A stretch of 64,000 nt of DNA, taken from assembly GCA_963668115.1 (NCBI GenBank), contig OY764147.1:1364001-1428000 (forward strand), read 5' to 3'. The first letter of the stretch is position 1. Every line of letters begins with the position of its first letter. Source of the stretch: Plut-88900 sp963668115 (GTDB taxonomy: Bacteria; Chloroflexota; Dehalococcoidia; Plut-88900). This document shows positions 25,184 to 33,806 of the stretch, piece by piece. Made by a program: the position numbers and the translations under genes. The notes under the pieces are model-generated. The model was not told the DNA's origin. It worked only from the letters and a program-made list of their open reading frames with translations, and did no database searches.

Positions 25184-25295
25184 GAGTGTTCGGGTCGGAG
25201 ATTAAGCCGGAGTCTTAAGGGTAGGCAAAAATAGTAGCCGGAAGGAACGGTGCAGACGGCGCCGTTTCCTCCCGGGCACAGGAGGCATTAAAGCC

Positions 25296-26402
25296 ATGAC
25301 CTCTACGGCAACGCGAACCTCGGCTCCTCTTTGGACTACTCTGCCCAGCCGCTACTACTGGGCAGAGGACATCTACGAACTGGAAAAAGAGCGGATCTTC
25401 TACGATGCCTGGCTGTATGTCGGGCGGGTGCAGCAGATCCCGAATCCCGGTGATTTTATAACGCAGGACATAGTTGATGAGAGCGTTATAGTCGTGCGCG
25501 ACAAGCAGGGCACAATCAACGCCTTCTCCAACGTCTGCCGGCACCGGGGGAACAAGCTGTGCAGCGCGGCGTCGGGGAAATTCAGGGGCAGCGCTATTGC
25601 TTGTCGCTACCACGGATGGACCTACGACCTGGGTGGGAAGCTGATAGCGACCCCGAACATGATTGGGACAGAGGGGTTTCGCAAGGAAGATTTCCCGCTG
25701 TACCCGGTGTCTCTGCACGTATGGCAGGGTTGCATATTCGTGAACCTGTCTCCGAATCCCGAGCCATTCGACCCGGGCATCGGGCCCCTAGAGGAGGTAA
25801 TAGGGAGATACAACCTGGAGAACCTGGCCGTCGGGGAACGGAGGGAATACCACCTGGATGCCAACTGGAAGATAGTCCAGGAGAACAACATCGAGTGCTA
25901 CCACTGCCCGTCGATCCACCCGGAGCTCTGTGCAATCCAGCCGAACGTAAGGAGGGGGAACATAGGGGCCTCTATCAGGGACGGCAATCCGCTGATCGAG
26001 GGGGGCAATGCCTTCACCCTGGACGCCACGACGAAAAGGCCACTAATCAGCACGGTAACTCCGGCGGACGAGGGTCGGTTCCGCAGCACGCCGGTGTGGC
26101 CCGGCTTCTTCATGGGGTTCCTGCCCGACCACGTCTTCTTCTTCAACGTCTGGCCGACCGGCGTGGAGAAGAGCACCGTGGTAATGGAGTGGCTATTCGA
26201 GCCTTCCACCATAGCGATGCCGGACTTTGACCCGAGCGACACGGTGAGTTTCCTTGACACGGTGCTGAGGCAAGACTTCGACATCTGCCACGAGGTGCAG
26301 AAGGGCATCAAGGCCCGGGCGCACAAGTCGGGGGTCTACGCTCCCAACGAGTTCCTGCCCTACGATTTCAATGAGTGGGTCAGGGCTCGGGTGGAGGGAT
26401 AG
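25296..26402 (+). CDS. Rieske non-heme iron oxygenase, large subunit
   Basis: A 368-residue ring-hydroxylating or demethylating oxygenase alpha subunit. The Rieske [2Fe-2S] site is NVCRHRGNKLC with ACRYHGWTYD (C-x-H ... C-x2-H). The mononuclear iron site is NNIECYHCPSIHPEL (H-x4-H) with Asp in DFDICHEVQKG. No ferredoxin, reductase or beta subunit is adjacent, so an alpha3-type enzyme with partners elsewhere is likely. GGAGG lies ten bases before ATG 25296. A C-terminal remnant of a sister gene lies at 27573-27656. Confidence 0.93.
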   Translation: MTSTATRTSAPLWTTLPSRYYWAEDIYELEKERIFYDAWLYVGRVQQIPNPGDFITQDIVDESVIVVRDKQGTINAFSNVCRHRGNKLCSAASGKFRGSAIACRYHGWTYDLGGKLIATPNMIGTEGFRKEDFPLYPVSLHVWQGCIFVNLSPNPEPFDPGIGPLEEVIGRYNLENLAVGERREYHLDANWKIVQENNIECYHCPSIHPELCAIQPNVRRGNIGASIRDGNPLIEGGNAFTLDATTKRPLISTVTPADEGRFRSTPVWPGFFMGFLPDHVFFFNVWPTGVEKSTVVMEWLFEPSTIAMPDFDPSDTVSFLDTVLRQDFDICHEVQKGIKARAHKSGVYAPNEFLPYDFNEWVRARVEG

Positions 26403-26698
26403 GTAGTTTGGGCCGGGCGGGAGGGTCTCGCCCGTGCAATTGAGAGACCGGCGACTTACGCGCCGAGGGCCCATCAACCAGACCTGCCCGTTCTGCCGGT
26501 CAGGGGGGTGGGCCTACGGTGCATAAGTCCACAAACGAAACGCATGCGCCCCGCGCCTACGCTGACACCCGAATTCCAGCCTCAGGGGTCACCGATCCGC
26601 CGGGTGGGTAAACTTAGTCCGACCTGGTCCGTAGTTCCGGACAAATTATTCGACGAACTTCCTCGTCCATCCTTCCTTCTTCAGACGGAGAGCAGACC
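26403..26698. other. Non-coding gap after the Rieske gene
   Basis: No gene seen. GGGCG ... CGCCC near 26414-26433 can form a hairpin soon after the Rieske stop, without a clear T-tract. The rest is unremarkable. Confidence 0.4.
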
Positions 26699-27556
26699 AT
26701 GAATGAAGCGCAAAAAAGCAAAGGGGTGATTTTCAGGGACCTGCATTTGGCTGAAGGGATATTCGTCATGCCCAATGCGTGGAACGCCGGCAGCGCCTGC
26801 ATGCTGGAAGCCGCCGGCTTCTCCGCAGTGGGGACCACCAGCGCGGGAATCTCCTACTGCCTGGGGCTCCCCGACTCCGAAGGGGTGTTGAGCAGGGAAG
26901 CGGCGTTGGAGGAAACCCGTCGGATTGCCAACGCTATTCGGATACCGGTCAGTATGGATGCGGAAAACGGCTACGGACATACGCCCGAAGAGGTGGCCGA
27001 GACCATCCGCATGGTGGCGGACACCGGTGCGGTTGGCGCCAGCATCGAGGACTATGCCTCCTCCTATGGCACGGGCGACCTTTATGATAGGGGCCTTGCG
27101 AGGGAGAGAATCGAGGCTGCGGTGGCGGCAGCCGATTCCCTGCCCTTTCCCTTTACCGTGACCGCAAGAGCGGAGTGCTATCTTGTCGGGCACTCGGACC
27201 CTTTCGAGGAATCAGTGGCAAGGGCCGTTTCCTATCGGGACGCGGGCGCGGATTGCCTCTATGTGCCCGGAATAACTGACCCGGAGACCATCGGTAGACT
27301 CGTTAAGGAAGTCGATGCACCGCTCAACGTGGTCATGGGTCTGGCCGGGAGTCCAATGAACGTAAGCCAGCTTGAGGACTTGGGGGTCAAGCGAATCAGC
27401 ATCGGCGGTTCGCTGGCCCGCGCAACCTTCGGGCTCATCCGGCGAGCCGCGGCAGAGATTCGTGATCACGGTACTTTTACATTTGCGGATGGCCAGGTGC
27501 CGGACCCCGAGCTCTGTCAGTTCTTTTCTGACCGACTGGAGCAGAATCGAAGTTAA
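26699..27556 (+). CDS. Isocitrate lyase/PEP mutase family protein
   Basis: A TIM-barrel lyase of 285 residues in the oxaloacetate decarboxylase/2-methylisocitrate lyase/phosphonopyruvate group. Visible blocks are MPNAWNAGSACMLEAAGF, the Mg site MDAENGYGH, GASIEDYAS, FTVTARAECYL and LNVVMGLAG. It lacks the KKCGH of true isocitrate lyases. It cleaves a C-C or C-P bond next to a keto acid. It sits between the intact Rieske gene and the remnant of a second one, a position best explained by insertion or deletion within an oxygenase tandem. Confidence 0.88.
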   Translation: MNEAQKSKGVIFRDLHLAEGIFVMPNAWNAGSACMLEAAGFSAVGTTSAGISYCLGLPDSEGVLSREAALEETRRIANAIRIPVSMDAENGYGHTPEEVAETIRMVADTGAVGASIEDYASSYGTGDLYDRGLARERIEAAVAAADSLPFPFTVTARAECYLVGHSDPFEESVARAVSYRDAGADCLYVPGITDPETIGRLVKEVDAPLNVVMGLAGSPMNVSQLEDLGVKRISIGGSLARATFGLIRRAAAEIRDHGTFTFADGQVPDPELCQFFSDRLEQNRS

Positions 27557-27572
27557 CTCACCACTAAATGAG

Positions 27573-27656
27573 GGGCACAAGAACGGAGTCTATACGGCCA
27601 ACGAATTCCTGCTTAGGGAGTTCAACGAATGGGTCAGGGCGAGGGTGGAGGAATGA
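27573..27656 (+). pseudogene. C-terminal remnant of a second Rieske oxygenase gene
   Basis: The last 24 codons before TGA 27654-27656 read NGVYTANEFLLREFNEWVRA followed by RVEE. This aligns without gaps to the C-terminus of the 25296 Rieske protein (SGVYAPNEFLPYDFNEWVRA, then RVEG). No upstream oxygenase sequence survives and there is no start, so this is the scar of a deleted or replaced tandem copy. Confidence 0.8.
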
Positions 27657-27680
27657 GGCTGTTTGGTGGTGGACTTCGCG

Positions 27681-27708
27681 TTGACAAGGCCGGATAATGG
27701 GCTAGCTT
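27681..27708 (+). promoter_or_regulatory. Probable promoter of the 27745 amidohydrolase
   Basis: TTGACA (27681-27686), 16 bp, TAGCTT (27703-27708), then GGGGAGG and ATG 27745. Confidence 0.5.
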
Positions 27709-27744
27709 TGATGGCACGTTTAGTCTTTTCAGGGGAGGACTACC

Positions 27745-28983
27745 ATGGGCTACACAGGAAAGGTCATATCCGGGGACTGCCACGTAGACATACCGTGGTT
27801 GCCGGCGGACCTGTTCACGTCCAATGCTCCGGCGCATCTCAGGGACAAGATGCCGCACGTCCAGGATACCGATGACGGAGAGCAGTGGTTTGCGGGCGAC
27901 AGGCAGCTAGGATGCGTCGGGGGGGCAGGCATAGGGTTACAACCGAGCCTCTTCTGGGACCCATACGTGGCCGGGGTGAACGAGAGGCTGGACCGGATGG
28001 AAGAGAAGAACTTCTTCACCGACGCAAGTCAAGGCCTGTTCCACCCCACCACCCCAGAGCTGCGGCTTAAAGACCAAGACACGGACGGGATTTCGGGCGA
28101 GGTGCTTTACGGCGTGCTAGCCCTGGCCAGCGGTTTCGGAACGACGCAGGCCGGAGAGGAAGGGGCCGTAATAGGAGGGGACGAGCCCGGGGGCGCTGGC
28201 TACGGACTCACGGACCCGGACGCTATCCTGGCAGTCTTCGAAATCTACAACCAATATATATCTGACTTTTGCAAGACGAATCCTGACAGGCTGGCGGCGC
28301 TGGGCTGCCTTTTTGCCAGGGACCCGGAAGAGGCTGCCGGACAGGCGCGCAAAGCGGCGGAAGTCGGGTTGAAGGGCACCGAACTCAATGTCGCCTCCAC
28401 GCAAGAGCCGATTTACTTGAAGGAATGGGACCCTCTCTGGGAGGCGGTTGATGAATCAGGCCTGGCGATCGCCTTCCACACAGTCGGGTTGTCGCCTCGG
28501 GCTCCGACGAGAGAGACCACAGCCGCAGAGAAGGCGGTTATGACGGGGGTCTCTCTCACCGTCTTCCAGCTCTCGGGGGCGGAATTTGTTTCGAGCATCA
28601 TTCTGTCGGGCGCATGCGAACGGTACCCGAACATGAAGTTCGTGCTGGGAGAGTGCGGCATCGGGTGGCTGCCGTACGTGCTGTTCCGGATGGACGATGA
28701 GGCTGAGCGCTGGAAGATCGGGGAGCACGGGCTGAAAATGAAGCCGTCCGAGTACTGGCACCGGCAGGGCTACTCCACGTTCCAGATCGAGTACCTGACC
28801 AACGAGATGGTCGAGATGGTGGGTGAAGACAACATCATCTGGGGCTCGGACTACCCCCACCCCGACTGCGTCTGGCCGGACTCCCGGTCCGTAATCGACG
28901 AGAACCTGGGACACCTGGACGAGGACAAACTGAAGAAGATCGTGTGTGACAACACGGCGAGGCTCTACGGCTTTCCCAGCTGA
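27745..28983 (+). CDS. Amidohydrolase_2 family protein (WLPxD subgroup)
   Basis: A 412-residue paralog of the WLPxD group. The metal and signature motifs are ISGDCHVDIPWLPADLF, AFHTVGLSPRAP, GECGIGWLPYVLFRMDDE, HRQGYSTFQIEYLTNEMVEM and IWGSDYPHPDCVWPDS. It carries an insertion of about 20 residues after the central strand (GTTQAGEEGAVIGGDEPG) shared only with the 29037 protein, so these two are the most recent duplicates. It is translated from ATG 27745 after GGGGAGG. Confidence 0.9.
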   Translation: MGYTGKVISGDCHVDIPWLPADLFTSNAPAHLRDKMPHVQDTDDGEQWFAGDRQLGCVGGAGIGLQPSLFWDPYVAGVNERLDRMEEKNFFTDASQGLFHPTTPELRLKDQDTDGISGEVLYGVLALASGFGTTQAGEEGAVIGGDEPGGAGYGLTDPDAILAVFEIYNQYISDFCKTNPDRLAALGCLFARDPEEAAGQARKAAEVGLKGTELNVASTQEPIYLKEWDPLWEAVDESGLAIAFHTVGLSPRAPTRETTAAEKAVMTGVSLTVFQLSGAEFVSSIILSGACERYPNMKFVLGECGIGWLPYVLFRMDDEAERWKIGEHGLKMKPSEYWHRQGYSTFQIEYLTNEMVEMVGEDNIIWGSDYPHPDCVWPDSRSVIDENLGHLDEDKLKKIVCDNTARLYGFPS

Positions 28984-29036
28984 GGGCTTGCCCGAATAAC
29001 AGGGGGAAGATAGAAAGGAATTCTAGGAGAACTGTA

Positions 29037-30266
29037 ATGGGTTACACGGGCAAAGTTATCTCGGGAGACTGCCATCTTGACATTCCGTGGTTGCCGGAGG
29101 ATATCTTCACTTCTCGGGCGCCGGCGCATCTGAAGGACAGGATGCCAGTGGTGAAGGAAACGGAAGATGGCAGGCAGTGGTTTGCCGAGGACGGACTTCT
29201 GGGGTGGGTTGGAGGGTCGGGGATTGGTCTACGGCCCGGGGGCTGGGACCCCTATCAAGCGGGGGTATCCAACAGGCTGGACCGAATGGAGGAGCTGAAC
29301 TTCTATTCGGACGCTGACAGGGGGCTCCTCAGGCCCGGAACACCGGAACTGAGAATAAAGGACCAGGACGCCGACGGCATCAGTGGGGAAGTAATCTACG
29401 GTGTGCTGGGGCTGGCCGGATTCGCTGGCACCCAGGCTGACGAAGTTGAGACGATCCAGATGGGCGACGAACCGAGCGGCCCCGGCTACGGCCTGCACGA
29501 TCCGGAACTCATCACCGCCGTGTATAACGGCTACAGTGAATGGATATCCGAGTTCTGCAAGACCAACCCAGATCGGTTTGTGGGGTTGACCTGCCTGACC
29601 CCGAGCGACCCCAAAATTGCGGCAGGGCAGATGCGCCGGGCGGCGGAGCTGGGTCTCGGGGGGGCGGAGATTAACATAGGCTCGTCCCCGAACCCCCTCT
29701 ACCACAATAGCTGGGACCCTCTCTGGGAAGCCGCCAGCGACACGGGTCTGCCCATATCTTTCCACACGGTGGGTCTCGAGCCTCGGATGCCGAAAGTGGA
29801 GGAATTCGACGACTACAAGTGGGTCATAAACGGGCTGTTCATCACCATGTTCCAGCTGGCCGGTGCGGAGTACCTGGCCAGCATCATCTATAGCGGGGCC
29901 CTGGACCGACACCCTAACATGAAGTTCGTGCTCGGCGAATGCGGCATCGCCTGGATTCCCTACGTGCTCTTCCGAATGGATGAAGAGTACCAAAGACAGC
30001 TATTCCACATAGGACTGAGCCTGAAGCCCAGCGAATACTGGGCGAGACAGGGCTATTCCACCTTCCAGATTGAGCACTTGACCAACGAGATGGTAGACCT
30101 GGTAGGAGAGGACAAGATAATGTGGGGCTCAGACTATCCCCACCCCGACTGCATTTGGCCCGACTCCCGGGCCGTGATAGATGAACATCTCGGTCACCTG
30201 GATGAGGCAAAGATAAAGAAGCTGGTGTGTGACAACACGGCTAAACTGTACGGCTTTCCGAACTAG
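29037..30266 (+). CDS. Amidohydrolase_2 family protein (WLPxD subgroup)
   Basis: A 409-residue tandem sister of 27745. Both start MGYTGKVISGDCH and end TAxLYGFP. It keeps DIPWLPEDIF, SFHTVGLEPRMP, GECGIAWIPYVLFRMDEEY and MWGSDYPHPDCIWPDS. One substitution (GIG to GIA) in the conserved C-terminal strand is not found in the other paralogs. It lies 53 bp after its sister and 42 bp before the deacylase, in a run of same-strand genes likely forming one operon to about 34960. Confidence 0.9.
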   Translation: MGYTGKVISGDCHLDIPWLPEDIFTSRAPAHLKDRMPVVKETEDGRQWFAEDGLLGWVGGSGIGLRPGGWDPYQAGVSNRLDRMEELNFYSDADRGLLRPGTPELRIKDQDADGISGEVIYGVLGLAGFAGTQADEVETIQMGDEPSGPGYGLHDPELITAVYNGYSEWISEFCKTNPDRFVGLTCLTPSDPKIAAGQMRRAAELGLGGAEINIGSSPNPLYHNSWDPLWEAASDTGLPISFHTVGLEPRMPKVEEFDDYKWVINGLFITMFQLAGAEYLASIIYSGALDRHPNMKFVLGECGIAWIPYVLFRMDEEYQRQLFHIGLSLKPSEYWARQGYSTFQIEHLTNEMVDLVGEDKIMWGSDYPHPDCIWPDSRAVIDEHLGHLDEAKIKKLVCDNTAKLYGFPN

Positions 30267-30308
30267 CACTAGCCAAGGCCTGATTAATCGTTAGCGGGGA
30301 GGGAGACG

Positions 30309-32018
30309 ATGGCTGAATTTGACGTCGTAGTCAGGAATGGGACCGTGGTGGAAGCGACGGGGATACCGGCGTACAGAGCAGATGTCGGGATCAAAGGTGG
30401 AAGGATCGCCCAGATAAGCGGCAAGGTCCGGGGGTCGGGGGGTAAGGAGTTGGATGCGTCGGGTTGCATCGTGGCGCCGGGAGCGGTGGAGCAACACGCC
30501 CACTATGACGGTCAGATCAACTGGGACCCGTACTGCTCGCTGTCGGGTTGGCACGGGATGACCTCTATGACGATTGGTCACTGCGGCTATGGGGTTGCGC
30601 CGGTCAGGCCCGAAGACCGGGAAGGGAACATGCAGCTTCATTCTCGCATTGAGGCGATTCCGCTACATTCGATGAGAGCGGGGATCCGTTGGGACTGGGT
30701 GACATTTCCCGAATACCTGGACAGCCTTCAGCGGCAAGGGACTGGGGTGAACGTAGGAGCGATGTTCGCCTATTCACCGGCCCGGGTGTGGGTGATGGGA
30801 GCAGAGGAGGCCGCCAACCGGGACTACGTGACGAAGGAAGAATTGGACGAGATATTGGCTCTTTTCAGGGAGGCGCTGGATGCAGGGGCATTCGGCTTTT
30901 CGCTGAACAAGAACATGGCGGACCGGCCCGCGACCGGCGGTTATCTCCCCACGCACGTGGCCGCGGACGTCGAATTCGAGGCGATGGCGCGGCTGCTGGG
31001 GGAATACGGGCTCGGGGGGATCACGATGACGCTTGGGAGCACGGATGAGGAAGGGAGGGATATGCTGGTCGAGAAGATGGCGAAGGCCAGCGGTCGACCC
31101 GTCCAATTCGCGGCTCTCAACTACAGCGACCAGGACCCACAGCAATACAAGAGGCAGCTGGCGTGGGTAGAGGATGCCAAGGCCCGGGGGCTTTCGATAT
31201 ACGGGCAGTCGATAGTCATGCCGATAGACCCGAGGTTCAAGCTATCAGAGTTCAATTTGTTCGACGACATGCCGAACTGGTTCACTGCGCTGCTCGGGAC
31301 CCGGGAGGAGAGGATAGAGAGGCTTGGGCGCGAGGAGACCCGGGACGGCATGAAGAAGGACATAGCAGAGTGGGAGGAGACGGACTTCCACAAGGACTGG
31401 TCCAAGTTCAACGTGCTGGAGACGGTAAACGAGCGCAACTACAAGTACGACGGGATGAGCATAGCGGAGATTGCCAAGTCGGAAGGGAAGGACCCGGTGG
31501 ACGCATTGCTGGACCTGAGTCTGGACGAGGGTCTGGAGACGGAGTTCAGCTTGTCGGGGCTGGTGGGCGGCAACCAGGAAGCGGACTTGGAAACGCTGAC
31601 TCACCCACTGACCCATCCTTCGTTTTCTGACGGCGGCGCCCACGTCAGGTTCTTTACAACGAGCACATGGCCTACTTATCTGTTGAGTCACTGGGTACGG
31701 GACGAGGGAGCGCTTACCCTAGAGCAGGCGCACTACAAGATGAGCGCGTTGCCCGCATGGCTGGCCGGGTTTCGGGACAGAGGGACCCTGCGGGAAGGCA
31801 TGGCGGCAGACATGATCGTCTATAACCTTGATGAGATAGGCTTCGAGACGGACAAGCCCGAATACGCCACCGACTTCCCGGGCGGGGAGAAGAGGCTGAT
31901 ACAGAAACCGAAGGGCATGCGCTACATAATGGTCAACGGCACGGTGACCTTCGAAGAGAACACGTGCACGGGGGCGCTGCCGGGCAACGTTCTGAGAAGC
32001 TACGACATGATCGGCTGA
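30309..32018 (+). CDS. N-acyl-D-amino-acid deacylase-like amidohydrolase
   Basis: A 569-residue metal-dependent amidohydrolase of the D-aminoacylase type. The beta-sandwich domain starts EFDVVVRNGTVVEATGIPAY. The metal motif in the N-terminal barrel is EQHAHYDGQ, with GHCGYGVAPVRP typical of D-aminoacylases. The late motif is SDGGAHVRFFTTSTWPTYL and the C-terminal sandwich has REGMAADMIVYNLDEIG. It removes the acyl group from N-acyl-D-amino acids or related amides. The adjacent HcnABC-like dehydrogenase could oxidise the released D-amino acid. Confidence 0.88.
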   Translation: MAEFDVVVRNGTVVEATGIPAYRADVGIKGGRIAQISGKVRGSGGKELDASGCIVAPGAVEQHAHYDGQINWDPYCSLSGWHGMTSMTIGHCGYGVAPVRPEDREGNMQLHSRIEAIPLHSMRAGIRWDWVTFPEYLDSLQRQGTGVNVGAMFAYSPARVWVMGAEEAANRDYVTKEELDEILALFREALDAGAFGFSLNKNMADRPATGGYLPTHVAADVEFEAMARLLGEYGLGGITMTLGSTDEEGRDMLVEKMAKASGRPVQFAALNYSDQDPQQYKRQLAWVEDAKARGLSIYGQSIVMPIDPRFKLSEFNLFDDMPNWFTALLGTREERIERLGREETRDGMKKDIAEWEETDFHKDWSKFNVLETVNERNYKYDGMSIAEIAKSEGKDPVDALLDLSLDEGLETEFSLSGLVGGNQEADLETLTHPLTHPSFSDGGAHVRFFTTSTWPTYLLSHWVRDEGALTLEQAHYKMSALPAWLAGFRDRGTLREGMAADMIVYNLDEIGFETDKPEYATDFPGGEKRLIQKPKGMRYIMVNGTVTFEENTCTGALPGNVLRSYDMIG

Positions 32019-32091
32019 GGTGAGTTAACATAGAATTGTAGAAGGGGGACGATTCTCGTCCCCCTAGTCATGTCGGGAGCAATAAGGGGAT

Positions 32092-32403
32092 ATGAGGATA
32101 GAGGAAGGCACAAGGCCGGTGGTCCGTCGGGGGGAGGGGTTTGTGGTAGAGGTCGATGGGAACTCGGTGCAGGCGTTTGAAGGGGAGACGGTGGCGTCGG
32201 TGATGCTGGCGAGCCGGACGCGGACGTTGAGGAAGACGAGGAAACTGTACGAGCCTCGGGGCCTGTTCTGCGGAATCGGGGTGTGCTACGACTGCCTGGT
32301 GATCGTTAACGGGAGAGCGAACGTACGGGCGTGTATGACCCAGGCGGTGCCGGGGATGAAGGTGCGCACACAGGAAGGAGTCGGGGGAGGTGAGGAAGGA
32401 TGA
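32092..32403 (+). CDS. (2Fe-2S)-binding subunit, HcnA/SoxA-N type
   Basis: A 103-residue ferredoxin-like subunit. The cluster Cys residues lie in LFCGIGVCYDCLV and RACMT, as in HcnA and the N-terminal domain of heterotetrameric sarcosine oxidase alpha. It is the first gene of a three-gene set. Its stop overlaps the next start (ATGA at 32400-32403), implying translational coupling and a fixed stoichiometry. It passes electrons from the flavin subunits. Confidence 0.9.
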   Translation: MRIEEGTRPVVRRGEGFVVEVDGNSVQAFEGETVASVMLASRTRTLRKTRKLYEPRGLFCGIGVCYDCLVIVNGRANVRACMTQAVPGMKVRTQEGVGGGEEG

Positions 32404-33806
32404 GGGGCGTTGCGCTGGCGGTAGTCGGGGCGGGGCCGGCGGGGTTGTCGGCGGCGATTGCCGCGGCCAAATGCGGACTCAGACCGGTGGTGATTGATGA
32501 AAACGCCGCGCCGGGAGGTCAGATATACCGTCAGCTTCCACGCGGATTCAGGGTCGAGCAACCAGAAGCACTGGGACTTACCTACGAGAAGGGACAAAAG
32601 CTGCTGGATCGGGCGTACGATGCGAACATAGAGCTGAAGCTGGGGACGACGGTCTGGGGGCTGTTCGATCCGCTCACCCTGGGACTGGAGAGTGGGGGCA
32701 AGGCCGAGTCGCTGCAATGTGGGGCGCTGATACTGGCCACGGGCGGCTATGACAGGGCTATCCCTTTTCCCGGGTGGACGCTTCCAGGGGTGATGACGCT
32801 GGGCGGGGCCCAGACGCTGGTCAAGAGTCAGAGGATGCTGCCGGGGAGGGAGATTATACTGTCTGGGTCGGGGCCGTTTCTGCTGCCGGTGACGTCGCAG
32901 CTGATAGAAGCGGGGGCGAACATAGTGGCGGTGTTGGAAGCCTCAAAACCGATGGGATGGCTTTCGAGGGCGGGTTCGTTGTGGGGCCAGTGGGGACGGT
33001 TCCGGGAAGGCTGGGACTACGTGAAGCCATTGTTGAAGGCGCGGGTTGGGGTGCGGTTCGGACAGGCAGTAATCGAAGCGTGGGGCAGGGGAAGGGTGGA
33101 GGGGGTGGTGACGGCATCGCTAGACGATGACTGGCGACCCATAGCCGGCACGGAGCAAACGATATTGGCTGATGCGGTGGCTGTGGGATACGGGTTTTCG
33201 GTGAACACGCAGTTGTCGCGACTGTGCCGGTGTGAGCACCAGTTCAGGAAGGGATACGGGGGCTGGACGGTCAAGGTGGATAGCAGGCAGGCTACCTCGG
33301 TGGCGAAGGTGTTTGCGGCGGGAGAGACGACGGGGATCGGGGGGTCGGACATAGCGGCGGCGGAAGGGTCGATTGCGGGATATTCGGCGGCAGAGTCGCT
33401 CGGGATGATATCGGAGTCGGAGGCGAGGGCGCGTCGGGCGCCGTACGTGGAACGACTTCGGAAGCTTCGCCCTTTCGCACGGATGATGGCCGACCTGTTC
33501 AGCCCCCGGGATGGTCTGTTCGATATCACATCGCCGGAGACGGTGGTATGCCGGTGCGAAGAGGTCACGGCAGCAGAAATCCACGAGGCTATCCACAACG
33601 GGGCCAACGATCTGACGGGGGTTAAGTCGAGGACACGGGCGGGGATGGGGATGTGCCAGGGCCGGGTGTGCGGGGCGTCGGTGGCGACGCTGGTGGCCCG
33701 ACGGACGGGTCGGGGGCAGGGCGAGGTTGGTGCATTCACGGGGAGGCCGATAGTGAAGCCCGTATCAATGGGTGCGTTGGCGGGGATGGAGAAGGGACGC
33801 CCGTGA
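32400..33806 (+). CDS. NAD(P)/FAD oxidoreductase subunit, HcnB type
   Basis: A 468-residue flavoprotein. The N-terminal FAD motif is VVGAGPAGLSAAIAAAK. The second dinucleotide motif is ILSGSGPFLLPVTSQLIEAG. The C-terminal [2Fe-2S] BFD-like domain has VVCRCEEVTAAEIHEA and GMCQGRVCG (four Cys). This is the layout of HcnB, opine oxidase OoxA and hydroxyproline dehydrogenase subunits. It overlaps both neighbours by 4 bases. Its job is electron transfer between the amine-oxidising subunit and the small Fe-S protein. Confidence 0.92.
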   Translation: MRGVALAVVGAGPAGLSAAIAAAKCGLRPVVIDENAAPGGQIYRQLPRGFRVEQPEALGLTYEKGQKLLDRAYDANIELKLGTTVWGLFDPLTLGLESGGKAESLQCGALILATGGYDRAIPFPGWTLPGVMTLGGAQTLVKSQRMLPGREIILSGSGPFLLPVTSQLIEAGANIVAVLEASKPMGWLSRAGSLWGQWGRFREGWDYVKPLLKARVGVRFGQAVIEAWGRGRVEGVVTASLDDDWRPIAGTEQTILADAVAVGYGFSVNTQLSRLCRCEHQFRKGYGGWTVKVDSRQATSVAKVFAAGETTGIGGSDIAAAEGSIAGYSAAESLGMISESEARARRAPYVERLRKLRPFARMMADLFSPRDGLFDITSPETVVCRCEEVTAAEIHEAIHNGANDLTGVKSRTRAGMGMCQGRVCGASVATLVARRTGRGQGEVGAFTGRPIVKPVSMGALAGMEKGRP

